From NCBI RefSeq assembly GCF_011064615.1, contig NZ_JAALJH010000031.1, forward strand, positions 1 to 64,000: 64,000 nt of DNA, in the 5' to 3' direction. This stretch comes from Aquisphaera insulae. Lineage in GTDB: Bacteria > Planctomycetota > Planctomycetia > Isosphaerales > Isosphaeraceae. Within the stretch, counting starts at the first letter, position 1; the number at the start of each line of letters is the position of its first letter. This document shows, in pieces, positions 26,837 to 37,200 of this stretch. The notes under the pieces are model-generated. The model made no database searches. It was not told the DNA's origin and was given only the letters and a program-made list of their open reading frames with translations. Both the position numbers and the translations under genes were made by a program.

Positions 26837-29800
26837 GTGCCCGATCCGAATGAGGACCTGCTGCTCGCCGCCCTGGCGGTGTTGACCGGCGTCGTGCCCC
26901 GGGACGAGCTGCGGGCCGCGATGGCCGCGCTGGCGGCGCGGCCGGACGCCGGCCTGGGGCGGGTCCTCCTGGAGGGAGGCCTGCTGGACGGGTCGCGCGT
27001 CGACGCGATGAGGGTGCTGGCGGCGGACCACCTGGCGCGGCACGGGGGGGACCTGGCCTCCAGTTTGGAGGCGTGGAAGGGAGAGGCCCTGACGGACGAG
27101 ATCCTCACGGAGATCGATGAGGCCGGGTCGCGTCTCACGATGGCCCGGACGCTGGAGGTCGAGGTCGGCTCCACGATCCGGGCGCCGGAGAGCCGGGGCG
27201 ACCCGGGGGCGCAGGCGACCGTCGCCTGGGACGCGAATGCCACGACCGGCGACGTGGCCGGGGGAGGCGCCACGGCGCAGCGCCGCGAGCAGCCGAGGTA
27301 CACCCGCGAGCAGCGATTCCAGCGCATCGAGCTCCACGCGCGCGGGGGGATCGGCCAGGTCTGGAAGGCGCGGGACCTGGAGCTGAATCGGGAGGTGGCG
27401 CTCAAGGAGATCCGGCCGAATCTCGGCGGCCAGGCCGGCCAGAAGAACCGGTTCCTGCTCGAGGCGGAGATCACCGGATACCTGGAGCATCCGGGCATCG
27501 TGCCGGTATACAGCCTGGGGAGCGACTCCCAGGGCCGCCCCTTCTACGCGATGCGTTTCGTCCGGGGGGATAGCCTCTCCGAGGCGATCCAGGCGTTCCA
27601 CCGGGCCCGCGCGGAGGCCGCGGCGAGCCGTCGGGCGGAGTGGGGCGTGGAGTTCCAGCAACTGCTGCGGCGGTTCCTGGAGGTCTGCGACGCGATGGAG
27701 TACGCCCACAGCCGGGGGGTGCTGCACCGGGACCTGAAGCCCGCCAACATCATGCTCGGCGAGTACGGCGAGACCCTGGTCGTGGACTGGGGACTCGCCA
27801 AGGTCCTGGGCCGGCCCGACGCCGCGGCGGTCCCGACGCCCCCCGCGGATGACGCCAACCCCGGCGACGCGCCCCCGGACGACGCGACCATGCCCCCGCC
27901 GCCGCCCACGGCCGGGGGCGTCACGAACTCGCCGACCGAGCACACGGTCCAGGGGACGAAGATGGGGACTCCGTCCTACATGAGCCCGGAGCAGGCACGC
28001 GGCGAGATCGACCGGCTGGGGACGGCCTCCGACGTGTACAGCCTGGGGGCTACCCTCTATGAGCTGCTCGCCGGCAGGAGGGTGCACGCGGGCCTGAAGG
28101 CTCAGGAGATCCTGGTCCGGGTGGCGAGGGGGGACGTGCCGCCGCCCCGGACGATCCTGGCGACGATCCCCCCCGCGCTCGAGGCGATCTGCAGGAAGGC
28201 GATGGCCTTTTGCCCCGAGGATCGCTACGCGTCGGCCCGCGACCTGGCGCTGGACCTCGAGCACTGGATCGCCGACGAGCCGGTCTCCGCCTTCCCGGAG
28301 GGGCGGGCCCAGCGGATCTCTCGCTGGCTCCGTCAGCATCGGACGTGGACCTACGCCGCCGCGGCCTCGCTGCTGGCGATCACGCTGGTCTCCACCCTGT
28401 ACATGGTCCGGCTGAACGCGGCCCGCCGCGATGCCGAGGCCGGCTTCGACGCGGCGATCAGCGCGGTCAACCAGTACCTTACCGAAGTCAGCGAGAACGA
28501 GCTGCTCAAGAGGTACGACACGCTCGACGTCAGCGGCCTCCGCAGCCAACTGCTGCAGGCCGCCCTCCCCTTCTACAAGGACTTCGTGGCCAGGCGGGGC
28601 CACGATCCCAGGCTCCGCGAGCAACTGGCCGGCGCCTATTACCGCCTGGGCGCCATCACCCGATTCGTCGGCTCGACGCCCGAGGCGCTGGGCTACTATC
28701 AATCGTCCCTGGACCTCTGGCGGTCCCTGGCCGCGGCATCGCCCCGGGACCTGGACCGCCGGCTCCGGGTCGCCGACTGCCTCTTCGCCATCGGCGAGAT
28801 CTCCGACCCGAGCCATCTCGAGGAGTCCATCGCCAGCCTGACCGAGGCCGTGGGGATCTACAAGGAGGCCGCGGCGGCTCGCCCCGGCGAGCCTCGCCTC
28901 CTCCAGTCGGTCGCCACCTCCCTCTCCGAGATCGGCTTCCGCCACTCGCTCGCGTCGCGGGACGAGGATGCCCTCCGCGCGCTCGGCCAGGCCCGCAAGA
29001 TCCTCGAGGACCTGATCGCGACCGCCACCAACGAACTGGCCTACAAGAAATCGCTCGCCCGGGTCGTCAACCGCATCGGCTATGTCGAATACCATCGCGG
29101 GCGCGAGGACGCGGCGATGGCGATCTACGGGGAATTCCAGCAGGTCTGTCGGCAGATCCTCGACGGCGTGAAGGAGGGGCCCAGGCCGCTGGAATTCCAG
29201 GAACTCCTGGCGATCAGCTATGAGAACATCGGCGCGATCCAACTGCGGCAGGGGCACCGCGAGCCCGCCCTGGAGGCGTACCGGGAGGCCGAGAAGATCC
29301 GCGCCAGGATGGTCGAGCTCGCGGGCTCGGTGCTCTACTATCGGGCCGGCTACGCCCTCACCTCCTGGGCGATGGCCCACATCGAGCACGATCTGGGTCG
29401 GATCGACGAGTCCCAGGCCCACCTGGCCCGGGCCCGGGAGATCCTCGAGAAGCTCTGCGTCGACGATCCGAACGAGCTGTCCTACCGCAGGCAACTCGCC
29501 CAGGTCGCGGTCCTCGAGGGGGTGATCCACGACGACGCCCACCGGCACGCCCCTGCCCTCGGGCTCTTCGAGGAAGCCCTCAAGATCCAGGAAGGGCTCG
29601 AGCCGTACCTCAAGGACGACTTCCAGCTCAAGGTGGAGGTCGGCGTCAGCCTGGCGAACCTGGGAGAGACCTACGCGGACATGGGGCGACCAGACCTCGC
29701 GGTCCCCTTCTACCGGCGGGCACTCGAGCGGCGGATTGCCATGTTGGCCAGCCGGCCCGACGTGCCCGACCAGGCCGCCCGGCTCGCCGCCCTGGCGGTC

Positions 29801-30460
29801 ACGCTCGGGAACATCCAGCGGCAGCGGGGCGAGCCGGCCGCGGCCGTCGCGACCTTCACCCGTGCCCTCGAGGCGCTCGATCGCATCCCGGCCGGCCCCG
29901 GGGACGACGGGACGCTCGTCGCACTTCGGGCGCAATTGCTCGACCGGAAGGCGAGGGCCCTGGCCGAGCAGGGGAAGACGGAAGAGTCGTCGGATGTCCT
30001 GAAACGGGCCGCGGGGATCGCCCGCGAGGCCCTTCCCGGGAGGGATCCGGCCGGGGTCGATGCGACCTCAATCCGCGCGGCGCTCTCTGAAACGCTCCGG
30101 GACCTTGCCCTGCTCCCCCTCCCCGGCAGGCCCGCCATCGAGGTCGATCGCCTTCGGGCCGAGCGGGCCAACCTCTGGCAGGGCCGCCCCCCCCAGGAAC
30201 CCTACGCCCTGGCCGGCCTCGAGGTCGTCGAGGCGGACGTTGTCGGCTACGGCAAGACCCCCCTGGTCCCGGCCGGCGAGCAGGCCCGGCGGACGGATCG
30301 AGACGCCGCCGCATCCCACCTCCGGATCGCCGTCCGCCGGGGCCTGCCGGGGGTCGATTCGCTCCGGGCCGACCCCGTCTTCGGCCCCCTCCTCCGAGAC
30401 GGCCAGGCGAGTCCGGATGAGCCGTCTCCGGACCTGCCCCGGGATCCGTTCCGACGTTGA
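26837..30460 (+). CDS. Transmembrane Ser/Thr protein kinase with TPR-rich C-terminal region
   Basis: 1,207 residues from a GTG at 26837, preceded by GAGGAG with 6-nt spacing; the frame is open for nearly 400 bases further upstream but without domain content. A ~150-residue N-terminal region precedes the kinase domain (~155-440): glycine loop ARGGIGQVWKA, VALKEI lysine, catalytic HRDLKPANIML (~297), VVDWGLAK with DWG in place of DFG, and GTPSYMSPEQARG. One membrane helix (WTYAAAASLLAITLVSTLYMV, ~503) leads to ~680 residues of TPR-like helical repeats. PASTA domains are absent. It is a PknB-type planctomycete receptor. It lies 128 bases upstream of the double-glycine peptide gene on the same strand, so it may belong to that system. 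Confidence 0.93.
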   Translation: MPDPNEDLLLAALAVLTGVVPRDELRAAMAALAARPDAGLGRVLLEGGLLDGSRVDAMRVLAADHLARHGGDLASSLEAWKGEALTDEILTEIDEAGSRLTMARTLEVEVGSTIRAPESRGDPGAQATVAWDANATTGDVAGGGATAQRREQPRYTREQRFQRIELHARGGIGQVWKARDLELNREVALKEIRPNLGGQAGQKNRFLLEAEITGYLEHPGIVPVYSLGSDSQGRPFYAMRFVRGDSLSEAIQAFHRARAEAAASRRAEWGVEFQQLLRRFLEVCDAMEYAHSRGVLHRDLKPANIMLGEYGETLVVDWGLAKVLGRPDAAAVPTPPADDANPGDAPPDDATMPPPPPTAGGVTNSPTEHTVQGTKMGTPSYMSPEQARGEIDRLGTASDVYSLGATLYELLAGRRVHAGLKAQEILVRVARGDVPPPRTILATIPPALEAICRKAMAFCPEDRYASARDLALDLEHWIADEPVSAFPEGRAQRISRWLRQHRTWTYAAAASLLAITLVSTLYMVRLNAARRDAEAGFDAAISAVNQYLTEVSENELLKRYDTLDVSGLRSQLLQAALPFYKDFVARRGHDPRLREQLAGAYYRLGAITRFVGSTPEALGYYQSSLDLWRSLAAASPRDLDRRLRVADCLFAIGEISDPSHLEESIASLTEAVGIYKEAAAARPGEPRLLQSVATSLSEIGFRHSLASRDEDALRALGQARKILEDLIATATNELAYKKSLARVVNRIGYVEYHRGREDAAMAIYGEFQQVCRQILDGVKEGPRPLEFQELLAISYENIGAIQLRQGHREPALEAYREAEKIRARMVELAGSVLYYRAGYALTSWAMAHIEHDLGRIDESQAHLARAREILEKLCVDDPNELSYRRQLAQVAVLEGVIHDDAHRHAPALGLFEEALKIQEGLEPYLKDDFQLKVEVGVSLANLGETYADMGRPDLAVPFYRRALERRIAMLASRPDVPDQAARLAALAVTLGNIQRQRGEPAAAVATFTRALEALDRIPAGPGDDGTLVALRAQLLDRKARALAEQGKTEESSDVLKRAAGIAREALPGRDPAGVDATSIRAALSETLRDLALLPLPGRPAIEVDRLRAERANLWQGRPPQEPYALAGLEVVEADVVGYGKTPLVPAGEQARRTDRDAAASHLRIAVRRGLPGVDSLRADPVFGPLLRDGQASPDEPSPDLPRDPFRR

Positions 30461-30588
30461 TCCCCACCCCACTTCCGAATTCCGAGAGCATAGGGGCCAA
30501 ACCGCGTCGGCAGTGTAAGATGTCGGGGCGAGCGTCCGTAATGAAGTATGTCATCCGACTCGCGAACCGACTTCCCCAGGAGGAACGC

Positions 30589-30753
30589 ATGTCCACACAG
30601 AAGACCAAGCCGGAGCAGGAACAGCCCAGCAAGAAGAAGGAAGACGAAACGGTCCATCTCTCCGCGGACGACCTGCGTAAGATCTCCGGCGGGGCTGCCA
30701 CCAGTCAGGGGCCCGTGATCCCGCCCCCCAAGGCGCCCCCGACAAGCCCGTGA
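30589..30753 (+). CDS. Double-glycine-leader peptide, putative bacteriocin/RiPP-like export substrate
   Basis: 54-residue peptide starting MSTQKTKPEQEQ at 30589 with AGGAGG 6 nt upstream. A Lys/Glu/Gln-rich leader ends LSADDLRKISGG, matching the double-glycine leader pattern (hydrophobic residues at spaced positions, then GG) that C39 peptidase transporters cut. The predicted 19-residue core is Pro-rich (PVIPPPKAPPTSP at its end), with no Cys and a few Ser/Thr. It is followed 96 bases later by an HlyD-like adaptor, and a C39 peptidase-ABC transporter is 3.5 kb downstream. No modification enzyme is seen, so the mature product may be unmodified. An upstream in-frame ATG at 30541 would add 16 residues but has no ribosome site. 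Confidence 0.75.
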   Translation: MSTQKTKPEQEQPSKKKEDETVHLSADDLRKISGGAATSQGPVIPPPKAPPTSP

Positions 30754-30849
30754 CGTCCATGGCCGCGGGCCGTGCTTCGTCCAGGGGGCCGCGACGGTGT
30801 CGCCCGTCACGGCCCATCTCCGTTCGAGAGCCCGAGGGTGCAGCCGTCG

Positions 30850-32202
30850 ATGAGCCAGCCCGCCGCCACCTCTCGCCCCCCCGCCGACGCGCCCTCCGAT
30901 GCGTCCACCGTGGCGCTCGAGCAGCTCGACACCCTGATCCGGGTGACGACGATCCAGGCCTGGCTCTCGCTCGGGACCCTCTTCGCGATCTGCGCGGGGG
31001 CCCTGATCTTCGCTTACTCTTATCGCGTCCCCAAGAAGGTCGTCGGCGAGGGCATCCTGCTCATCAAGAAGGACCGCCTGGCCCAGGTCCGCGCCCTCGG
31101 CACCGGGCGTATCGATGAGCTCAAGGTCACCCTGGGCCAGGAGGTCAAGGAAGGAGCCTATCTCGGGCGGATCATCCAGGACGACCTCAGGGATGCCATC
31201 CAGGAGTCGGCCGAGCGGATCCGCGAGCTCGAGAGCGAGGACCAGAAGCTCACCGAGTTCGAGGCCAACGAGCAGTCGACCCAGGAGCGGGCGATCGCCC
31301 GCCTCCGAAACGCCATCGAGCGGACCGTGGGAAACTCGACGGCGGCGCTGGCCATCGCCGAGAAGATCGTCGGCGGCTCGGAACGCCTTCGATCCATCAG
31401 CCAGCTCTCCAACTTCGACTACCTCAAGGACCTGCAGCAGAAATACACGATCCAGAACGATCTCGACAACGGCCAGTCTCGGCTCGCGGAGCTCGAGTTG
31501 ACGAAGCTCGTCGCGGAGAATCAGCGGGCCAAGCTCAAGCTCCAGCGACAGCTCGAGATCAGCAAGCTGAGGACCAAGCTGGGGCTCGATCGGGCCAAGT
31601 TCGACCGCACCTCCCGGATCGTCAGTCACGGCAACGGACGCGTGGCCCAGATCCTCTCGGCCCGGGACGAATACGTCCGCGAGGGGCAACCGGTGATCCT
31701 GCTCTCCTCCCCCAAGGAGACGGGGCCTGGCCTCGACGACGTGGGGCTGCCCTACGAGTCGATCGTCTTCGTGCCGGCCGGCGAGGGGAAGAAGATCGAC
31801 GAAAATGACCTCGTCGAGATCATGCCCGCGACGGTCAAGCGGGAGGAGCACGGATTCCTCAAGGGCAAGGTCGTCGCCGTCTCTGAACTCCCCGCCACTC
31901 GCCTGGCCATGGAGGCCGCACTCCAGCATCCGGACCTGGTGGAAACCTTCCTCAAGCGATACGCGCCCGGCGTCCTGCTCCGCGTCCACGTCCAGCTCGA
32001 GAGGGATCCCGCCAAGGCGGGCGTGGAGGATCCGGACAAACCGGACTCAGAGTCGGGCAATCGCTTCGTCTGGTCCTCCTCCTCCGGCGGCTTGCAGCCC
32101 CTCAAGACGGGCACGCTCTGCGACGCCGCGATCGTCGTCGAGCAGCAACGCCTGATCTCGCTGGTCATCCCCTGGTTCAAGAGGGCCTTCGGCTGGCACT
32201 GA
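30850..32202 (+). CDS. HlyD-family periplasmic adaptor, NHLP-secretion type
   Basis: 450 residues from MSQPAATSRPP. A single N-terminal membrane helix (WLSLGTLFAICAGALIFAYSY, ~38-58) is followed by the first lipoyl half-motif (GRIDELKVTLGQEVKEGAYLG), a long coiled coil (~110-270) and the second half-motif (GRVAQILSARDEYVREGQPVILL). A beta-barrel part then reaches the C-terminus. The overall plan is that of adaptors paired with bacteriocin ABC exporters. It lies between the GG-peptide gene and the fused exporter and would link the inner-membrane exporter with the outer envelope. An ASP/GLU/Ser-rich insert (residues ~395-420) is unusual. Confidence 0.85.
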   Translation: MSQPAATSRPPADAPSDASTVALEQLDTLIRVTTIQAWLSLGTLFAICAGALIFAYSYRVPKKVVGEGILLIKKDRLAQVRALGTGRIDELKVTLGQEVKEGAYLGRIIQDDLRDAIQESAERIRELESEDQKLTEFEANEQSTQERAIARLRNAIERTVGNSTAALAIAEKIVGGSERLRSISQLSNFDYLKDLQQKYTIQNDLDNGQSRLAELELTKLVAENQRAKLKLQRQLEISKLRTKLGLDRAKFDRTSRIVSHGNGRVAQILSARDEYVREGQPVILLSSPKETGPGLDDVGLPYESIVFVPAGEGKKIDENDLVEIMPATVKREEHGFLKGKVVAVSELPATRLAMEAALQHPDLVETFLKRYAPGVLLRVHVQLERDPAKAGVEDPDKPDSESGNRFVWSSSSGGLQPLKTGTLCDAAIVVEQQRLISLVIPWFKRAFGWH

Positions 32203-32230
32203 TCCCGGGTCGGACTTCGAAACGAGAAGA

Positions 32231-32286
32231 GCCCCGGCGCGGCAGTCACGCCGGGGCCCGTCATCAGCCGGCGAAGATCGCCGGCT
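32231..32286. terminator. Two adjacent hairpins between convergent genes, likely bidirectional terminator
   Basis: Hairpin 1: GCCCCGGCG (32231-32239), 9-base loop, CGCCGGGGC (32249-32257). Hairpin 2: AGCCGGCGA (32266-32274), loop AGA, TCGCCGGCT (32278-32286). Both stems are perfect 9-mers. They fill the gap between the HlyD stop (+) and the surface protein stop (-). No strong T-tract, as is common in GC-rich genomes. Confidence 0.65.
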
Positions 32287-33675
32287 TCAGATGCCGTTGG
32301 TGTTGGTCGTGATGCCCGTCTCCCCTCCACCGGGAGTCTGGATGATTGTGGTGGTGCCGCTGGTCAGGCCGAAGCCCGAGAAGCTGGACGTCGGGAAGCC
32401 CAGGGCCGTGTTCTGATTCGTGGTGAGGCCATAGAAGCCGCCCCCGAACGGATCCGAGTAGAAGTTGTTGAGGTTGCCGGACCCGGTCGAGGTGCCGGTG
32501 GACGTGCTGAACGTCCCGAAGCCGATCGGTCCGTTCGACGTCCCGCCGTTGAAGCCGTTGCCGAGGCCGGCGAAGGTCGGGGCGAAGACGCTCGAGAAGT
32601 TGCTGGTCGGCAGGCTGGAGACATTCGTCGTCGTCCCGAAGAACGACCCGAGGCCCGACGCGACATTCTGGAAGGCGCTATTGAAGGCCGAGTTGACGGC
32701 GGGGACGAAGGCGTCCGATGTCGTAGGCGCGGCGGAGAGGGCGCCGCTGAGCGTCGTGATCGCCGTGGGCGTCCCTCCCGGCGTCGTGCCGAAGAGGATG
32801 TTGCCCACACCGCTCAGCGGGTTGGAGCCTGTCGTCGTGCCCGTCCCTCCGCCGGCACTGGGGGACGAGGGGAACAGGTTCTGGACGGTGGGGAAGACCG
32901 CGAGGTTGTTGCCGAGCTGGTTCGCAGCGATGCCCACCGCCGCATTGAGCTGGTTGGCGAACGTCTGCTGGACCGCCGGGTCGGTGCTCATGATCCCGCC
33001 CGAGACCAGCGCGGCATTGGCGATGTTGCCGAACCCCGAGTTGAGGGACCCCAGCGTATTGGCGAACTGATTGACGACCTGCTGGGCCATGTAGGTCTGG
33101 ACGGGGATCCGAGCCCCGCTGTTGATGTCGATCGAATTCGCGTAGATCGGACTCCTTGCGATGAAGTTCCCCGCCTGGGCGGCGTTGGTGACCGTGGACT
33201 GGGTGATCGCACGGTCCACGGCGGACATGAGCGCGGAGGCCGACCGACTGGCTCGCCCCGACGACGTGAGCGCATCGAGCCGGCTGGTGAGGCTGTTCCG
33301 CCCGTTGCCGAGGAGCGACGTCTGGAGCCGGGCCACCAGTCGATCGTTGGCCTCCGGCAGGAGGCCGAGCTGACTCGAGAGGCGGAAGGCCGTGGCGTTG
33401 ACCGCCCCGCCGATCTGGCTCTGGAGGTTCGCCTTCGTCGTCGCGTCGGGTGTTCCATTGGCATAGGCCGTGGCAATCTGCGTCCGAAGATATTGACGAA
33501 GGTCATTGGCCGCTGCCCGGAACTGGGCGCGATACGACTGATACAGCTCGCGGCGCGACAGGAGGGCCTGGGCGGACGCCGCCGTCCCCGCGGCGTTCAT
33601 CACGACGCGCTCCTCCAGCGCGATGCCATCGATCGAAGGACGAAACGACCGGACCTTGCCCCTGATGCTCGCCAT
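32287..33675 (-). CDS. Low-complexity surface protein with planctomycetal N-terminal motif
   Basis: 462 residues. The N-terminus RSFRPSIDGIALEERVVMN resembles the LE-x-R-x-(L/V)-(L/M) motif that opens many planctomycete secreted giants in place of a classical signal peptide. Residues ~35-250 are Ala/Gln/Asn-rich and probably helical (RAAANDLRQYLRTQIATAYANG). The rest is Gly/Ser/Thr/Asn/Phe-rich (GFGNI, FGTTT, GGTSNGP). No enzymatic domain. It lies convergently between the HlyD and exporter genes, so it may be a surface partner of the export system or an unrelated neighbour. Upstream is a 571-base gene-free stretch. Confidence 0.75.
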   Translation of the reverse strand: MASIRGKVRSFRPSIDGIALEERVVMNAAGTAASAQALLSRRELYQSYRAQFRAAANDLRQYLRTQIATAYANGTPDATTKANLQSQIGGAVNATAFRLSSQLGLLPEANDRLVARLQTSLLGNGRNSLTSRLDALTSSGRASRSASALMSAVDRAITQSTVTNAAQAGNFIARSPIYANSIDINSGARIPVQTYMAQQVVNQFANTLGSLNSGFGNIANAALVSGGIMSTDPAVQQTFANQLNAAVGIAANQLGNNLAVFPTVQNLFPSSPSAGGGTGTTTGSNPLSGVGNILFGTTPGGTPTAITTLSGALSAAPTTSDAFVPAVNSAFNSAFQNVASGLGSFFGTTTNVSSLPTSNFSSVFAPTFAGLGNGFNGGTSNGPIGFGTFSTSTGTSTGSGNLNNFYSDPFGGGFYGLTTNQNTALGFPTSSFSGFGLTSGTTTIIQTPGGGETGITTNTNGI

Positions 33676-33836
33676 GACGGATCCTCATTCTCCCAACGTG
33701 GGTTCTGTTCAAGGGTGAATCTCGCGGCGGCCGGCGCGCACGGTGGCTGCACCCCGCATCGGTCGCCGCGTGAGATGACTGACATTGCAGATTCGGGATC
33801 CGGCGAGCCGGGCGGATTGAGGTGTCGCCGGATGAC

Positions 33837-33878
33837 GATTGGCACGTCAAAAAAGTCTACGCATCGGGCGTGCCAATC
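33837..33878. repeat. 10-bp perfect inverted repeat with AT-rich centre, in a 571-base gene-free region
   Basis: GATTGGCACG (33837-33846) and CGTGCCAATC (33869-33878) are exact reverse complements, 22 bases apart. The centre contains a run of six A. It lies ~160 bases upstream of the surface protein gene and ~370 before the exporter, both of which read away from this region. It could be an operator for a shared regulator or a hairpin. The rest of 33676-34246 is AT-richer than average (33950-33975 and 34118-34160) and contains no gene I can support. Confidence 0.5.
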
Positions 33879-34246
33879 CCTTGAAGCCGCGGGCCCACTC
33901 CCCCGAATGACGCCCGGACGGCGGACCTGGGCGGACCCAACCCACTCGCAAGGCAAATATGAATACAAATTAGCGCCAGCGCATTCCGCCGAGGCGAATT
34001 GAGCAGGCGGGTTCCTTGCGTTGTTCCCCGGAGATACCAGGACCTTGCGGATACGCAGTCATTGCGCGACCGACCTGCACGGGTGCAACATCCTCTCGGA
34101 GCCACGACGCCCCCGGGAGTAAAATAGGCAAATTGGGTAGAGTCTAGAAGCAAAATCCTCGATGATGAGGAGGGATGGTCGCGTGCCGAGGTATCGAGGC
34201 GGCGGCGTGGGGGTCGGTGTCGGAGGCCGGGGCGGGTCCTGGGCGA

Positions 34247-37200
34247 ATGGCGAGCACGCGGAAGAAGAGGTATCGGCCCGTCCGGACGCCGGTCGTGCTC
34301 CAGATGGAGGCGATCGAGTGCGGAGCGGCCGCGCTGGGGATCATCCTCGAGTATCACGGGAAGTACATCCCGCTGGACGTGCTGAGGAGCGTCTGCGGCG
34401 TCTCGCGGGACGGGAGCAACGCGTACCATATCCGGGAGGCGGCGAGGCAGTATGGCCTGGAGGTGGAGGCGTTCCGGAAGTCGGCCGAGGGGATCGATAC
34501 GCGGCGGCCTCCGTTCATGGTGCTCTGGCAGTGGAATCACTTCCTGGTGGTCGAGGGGTTCACCCGCGACGCGGTCTACCTGAATGATCCGGCATGCGGG
34601 CGTCGCCGCGTGTCGCGGGAGGAATTCGCGAGGAATTACAGCGGGATCGCCTTCACGTTCCGGCCGGGAGACGGCTTCAAGCCGGAGGGACGGAGGCCGA
34701 GCACGCTGCTGGGGCTGGCCGAACGCCTGACCGGCTCCAAGGCGGCGCTCGCGTTCGTGATCCTGGCGGGGCTGGCCCTGGTGATCCCGACGCTGGCGTC
34801 GGCGGGCTACCAGCGGATCTTCGTCGATGAGATCCTGATCCAGCGGAGGCGAGACTGGCTGGGGACGCTCCTGGTGGCCATGGCGGCGACGGCCCTGGTC
34901 CGGCTGATGGCGGTCTCGCTCCAGCAGGTCTACCTCACGCGGCTGGAGGTCCGGCTGGCCCTGACCGAGGCCGTGCGGTTCCTCCAGCACGTCCTCCGCC
35001 TGCCGATCGACTTCTTCCAGCGGCGGTACGCGGGCGACATCGTCGGCCGCGTGGTCAGCACCGCGAGGGTGGCGCGGCTGATCTCCGGCGAGCTCGCCAC
35101 CACGGCCGTCGGCTTCCTCACGCTGGTGGTCTACGCGGCCGCGATGTTCCCCCAGGACAGGCTGCTGACCGGCGTGGGCGTGGCGATCGGCAGCTTGAAC
35201 CTGGTCGCGCTGCGGTGGTTCAGCCGGCGGCGGATCGACCAGAACCGGGTCATCGAGCAGATCCGAGGCCGGCTTGCCGGCGGGATCATGTGGGCCGTCC
35301 AGGTGATCGAGTCGGTGAAGGCGACCGGCGCTGAGACCGACCTCCTGATCCGATGGACGGGAGAGCAGGCCCGGGTGGTGAACGCCGAGCAGGAGCTCGG
35401 GAGGTTCGACGCCGTCTTCGTGGCAATCCCTCCGCTGCTGGCCTCGCTGACCACCGTCGCGGTGCTCGGGCTGGGGGGCCGCCGGGTCGCCGACGGCGTC
35501 CTGCCGATCGGGGCGCTGGTGGCCCTGCAGACGTTGCTGGCGAGCTTCCACCAACCCTTCCAGGCCATGGCACGCCTGGGCTCCCAGGTTCAGGAACTGC
35601 GGGCCGACCTGGACCGCATCGACGATGTCGCCCGACACCAGGCCGATCCCATGGTGGCCCCCGCCGGAGCAGACGGCGCGGCCGGTGAGACGACCGCCGA
35701 TCTGCCGGCTCCCGCGACGCCGGCGCCGAGGGCCATCCTGACGGAGTCGCCGCGGCTCTCCGGACGGCTGGAGCTGCGGGACGTCACCTTCAGCTACTAC
35801 CGGACGGTGGAGGAGCCGCTGATCCGGGGCTTCTCGATGGTCGTCGAGCCCGGGCAGCGGGTCGCGTTGGTGGGAGGATCCGGGAGCGGCAAGACGACGC
35901 TCGCCCGGCTGATCGCGGGCCTCTATCGGCCCCAACAGGGCCAGATCCTCCACGACGGCCGGCCGATCGCCGCGATCCCGCGGCAGGTCTTCGTCAACTC
36001 GGTGGCGATGGTCGACGAGCGGATCGCCATGTTCCAGGGGTCGGTCCGGGACAACCTGACGCTCTGGGACGAGCAGGTCGCCAGCGGCCGGCTGATCCAG
36101 GCGGGGCTCGGCGCGGCGATCCACCTGGACCTCCTCCAGCGGCGGGGCGGCTACGACGCGGCGGTCGCGGAGGGGGCCAGGAACTTCTCCGGCGGCCAGC
36201 GGCAGCGGCTGGAGATCGCCCGGGCGCTGGTCCGGGATCCCAGCCTCCTGATCCTGGACGAGGCCACCAGTGCGCTCGACCCGAAGACGGAGCTGATCGT
36301 GGACGACCAGCTCCGCCGCCGCGGCTGCACCTGCCTGATCATCGCCCACCGGCTGAGCACGATCCGCGACTGCGACGAGATCGTGGTGCTCTCCCAGGGG
36401 AAGATCCTCCAGCGGGGGACGCACGAGCAATTGATCGAGGACGCCGGGGGGGAATACGCCCGGCTCCTGGCCGGCCAGGGATTTCCCGCGGGCCGGTCGG
36501 GGCGGGTGGCCATGCACCGCCGGGCGTCCGGCCATGCGGTGGCGGAGCGGCCCGCTCCTCGAATCGGGCCTGCATCCGGATCCGTCGCGACCACGATGCC
36601 GGCCCCGAGCCCGCAAGCCGCCGCCGCGGAGGACGGCCCCCGGTTCCTCATCGACGAGCTGCGGGCGACGGGGCGAGCGGAGACCACCGCGGCCAATCGC
36701 CCCCTGCCGCTCGATGACCCGGAGTCGGTCTGGTGGGTCTCTTCCGGCCAGGTGGACGTCTTCTTCCAGCTCCCGGCCCCCGACGGCGGGCCCGGCCGGC
36801 GTCGCCATCTCTGCCGGGTGGAGGAAGGGGGCTCCATCTTCGCCATCAGCGGCGTCCGCGGCCAGCTCGGCGGCCGGCTCCTGGCCGTCGGCGCGGGGGA
36901 CGCGGACCTGATCCAGTTCCGCCGCGGCGACCTGATCCGCCTCAGCTTCGAGGAGCCGCTGGCCGAGCAGGTCGCGGTCCTCCTGGACGACTGGATCTTC
37001 CGCCTGGGCCGGGCGATCGGCGCGGGAGGAGAAGTCCTGGGCCGTCGCGAGCTGGCCCCGGGCACCCCGGTCGACCTGCCGGACGGCGATCGCTACGGCG
37101 TCCGCCGCGGGGTGGCCTGGGTCCGTCACCTGCAGGGGCGTTCCCGGTTCCTCGACCACGACCCCCTCCCGGTCACCGAGCACCAGGCGCGATTCCCGGT

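Noticed and set aside
26726..29935. Very long open frame (over 1,000 codons) antisense to the kinase gene
   Set aside because: Its translation is Arg/Gly/Leu-rich without any domain, while the plus strand encodes clear kinase motifs. Long antisense frames are expected in GC-rich DNA with strong third-position bias.
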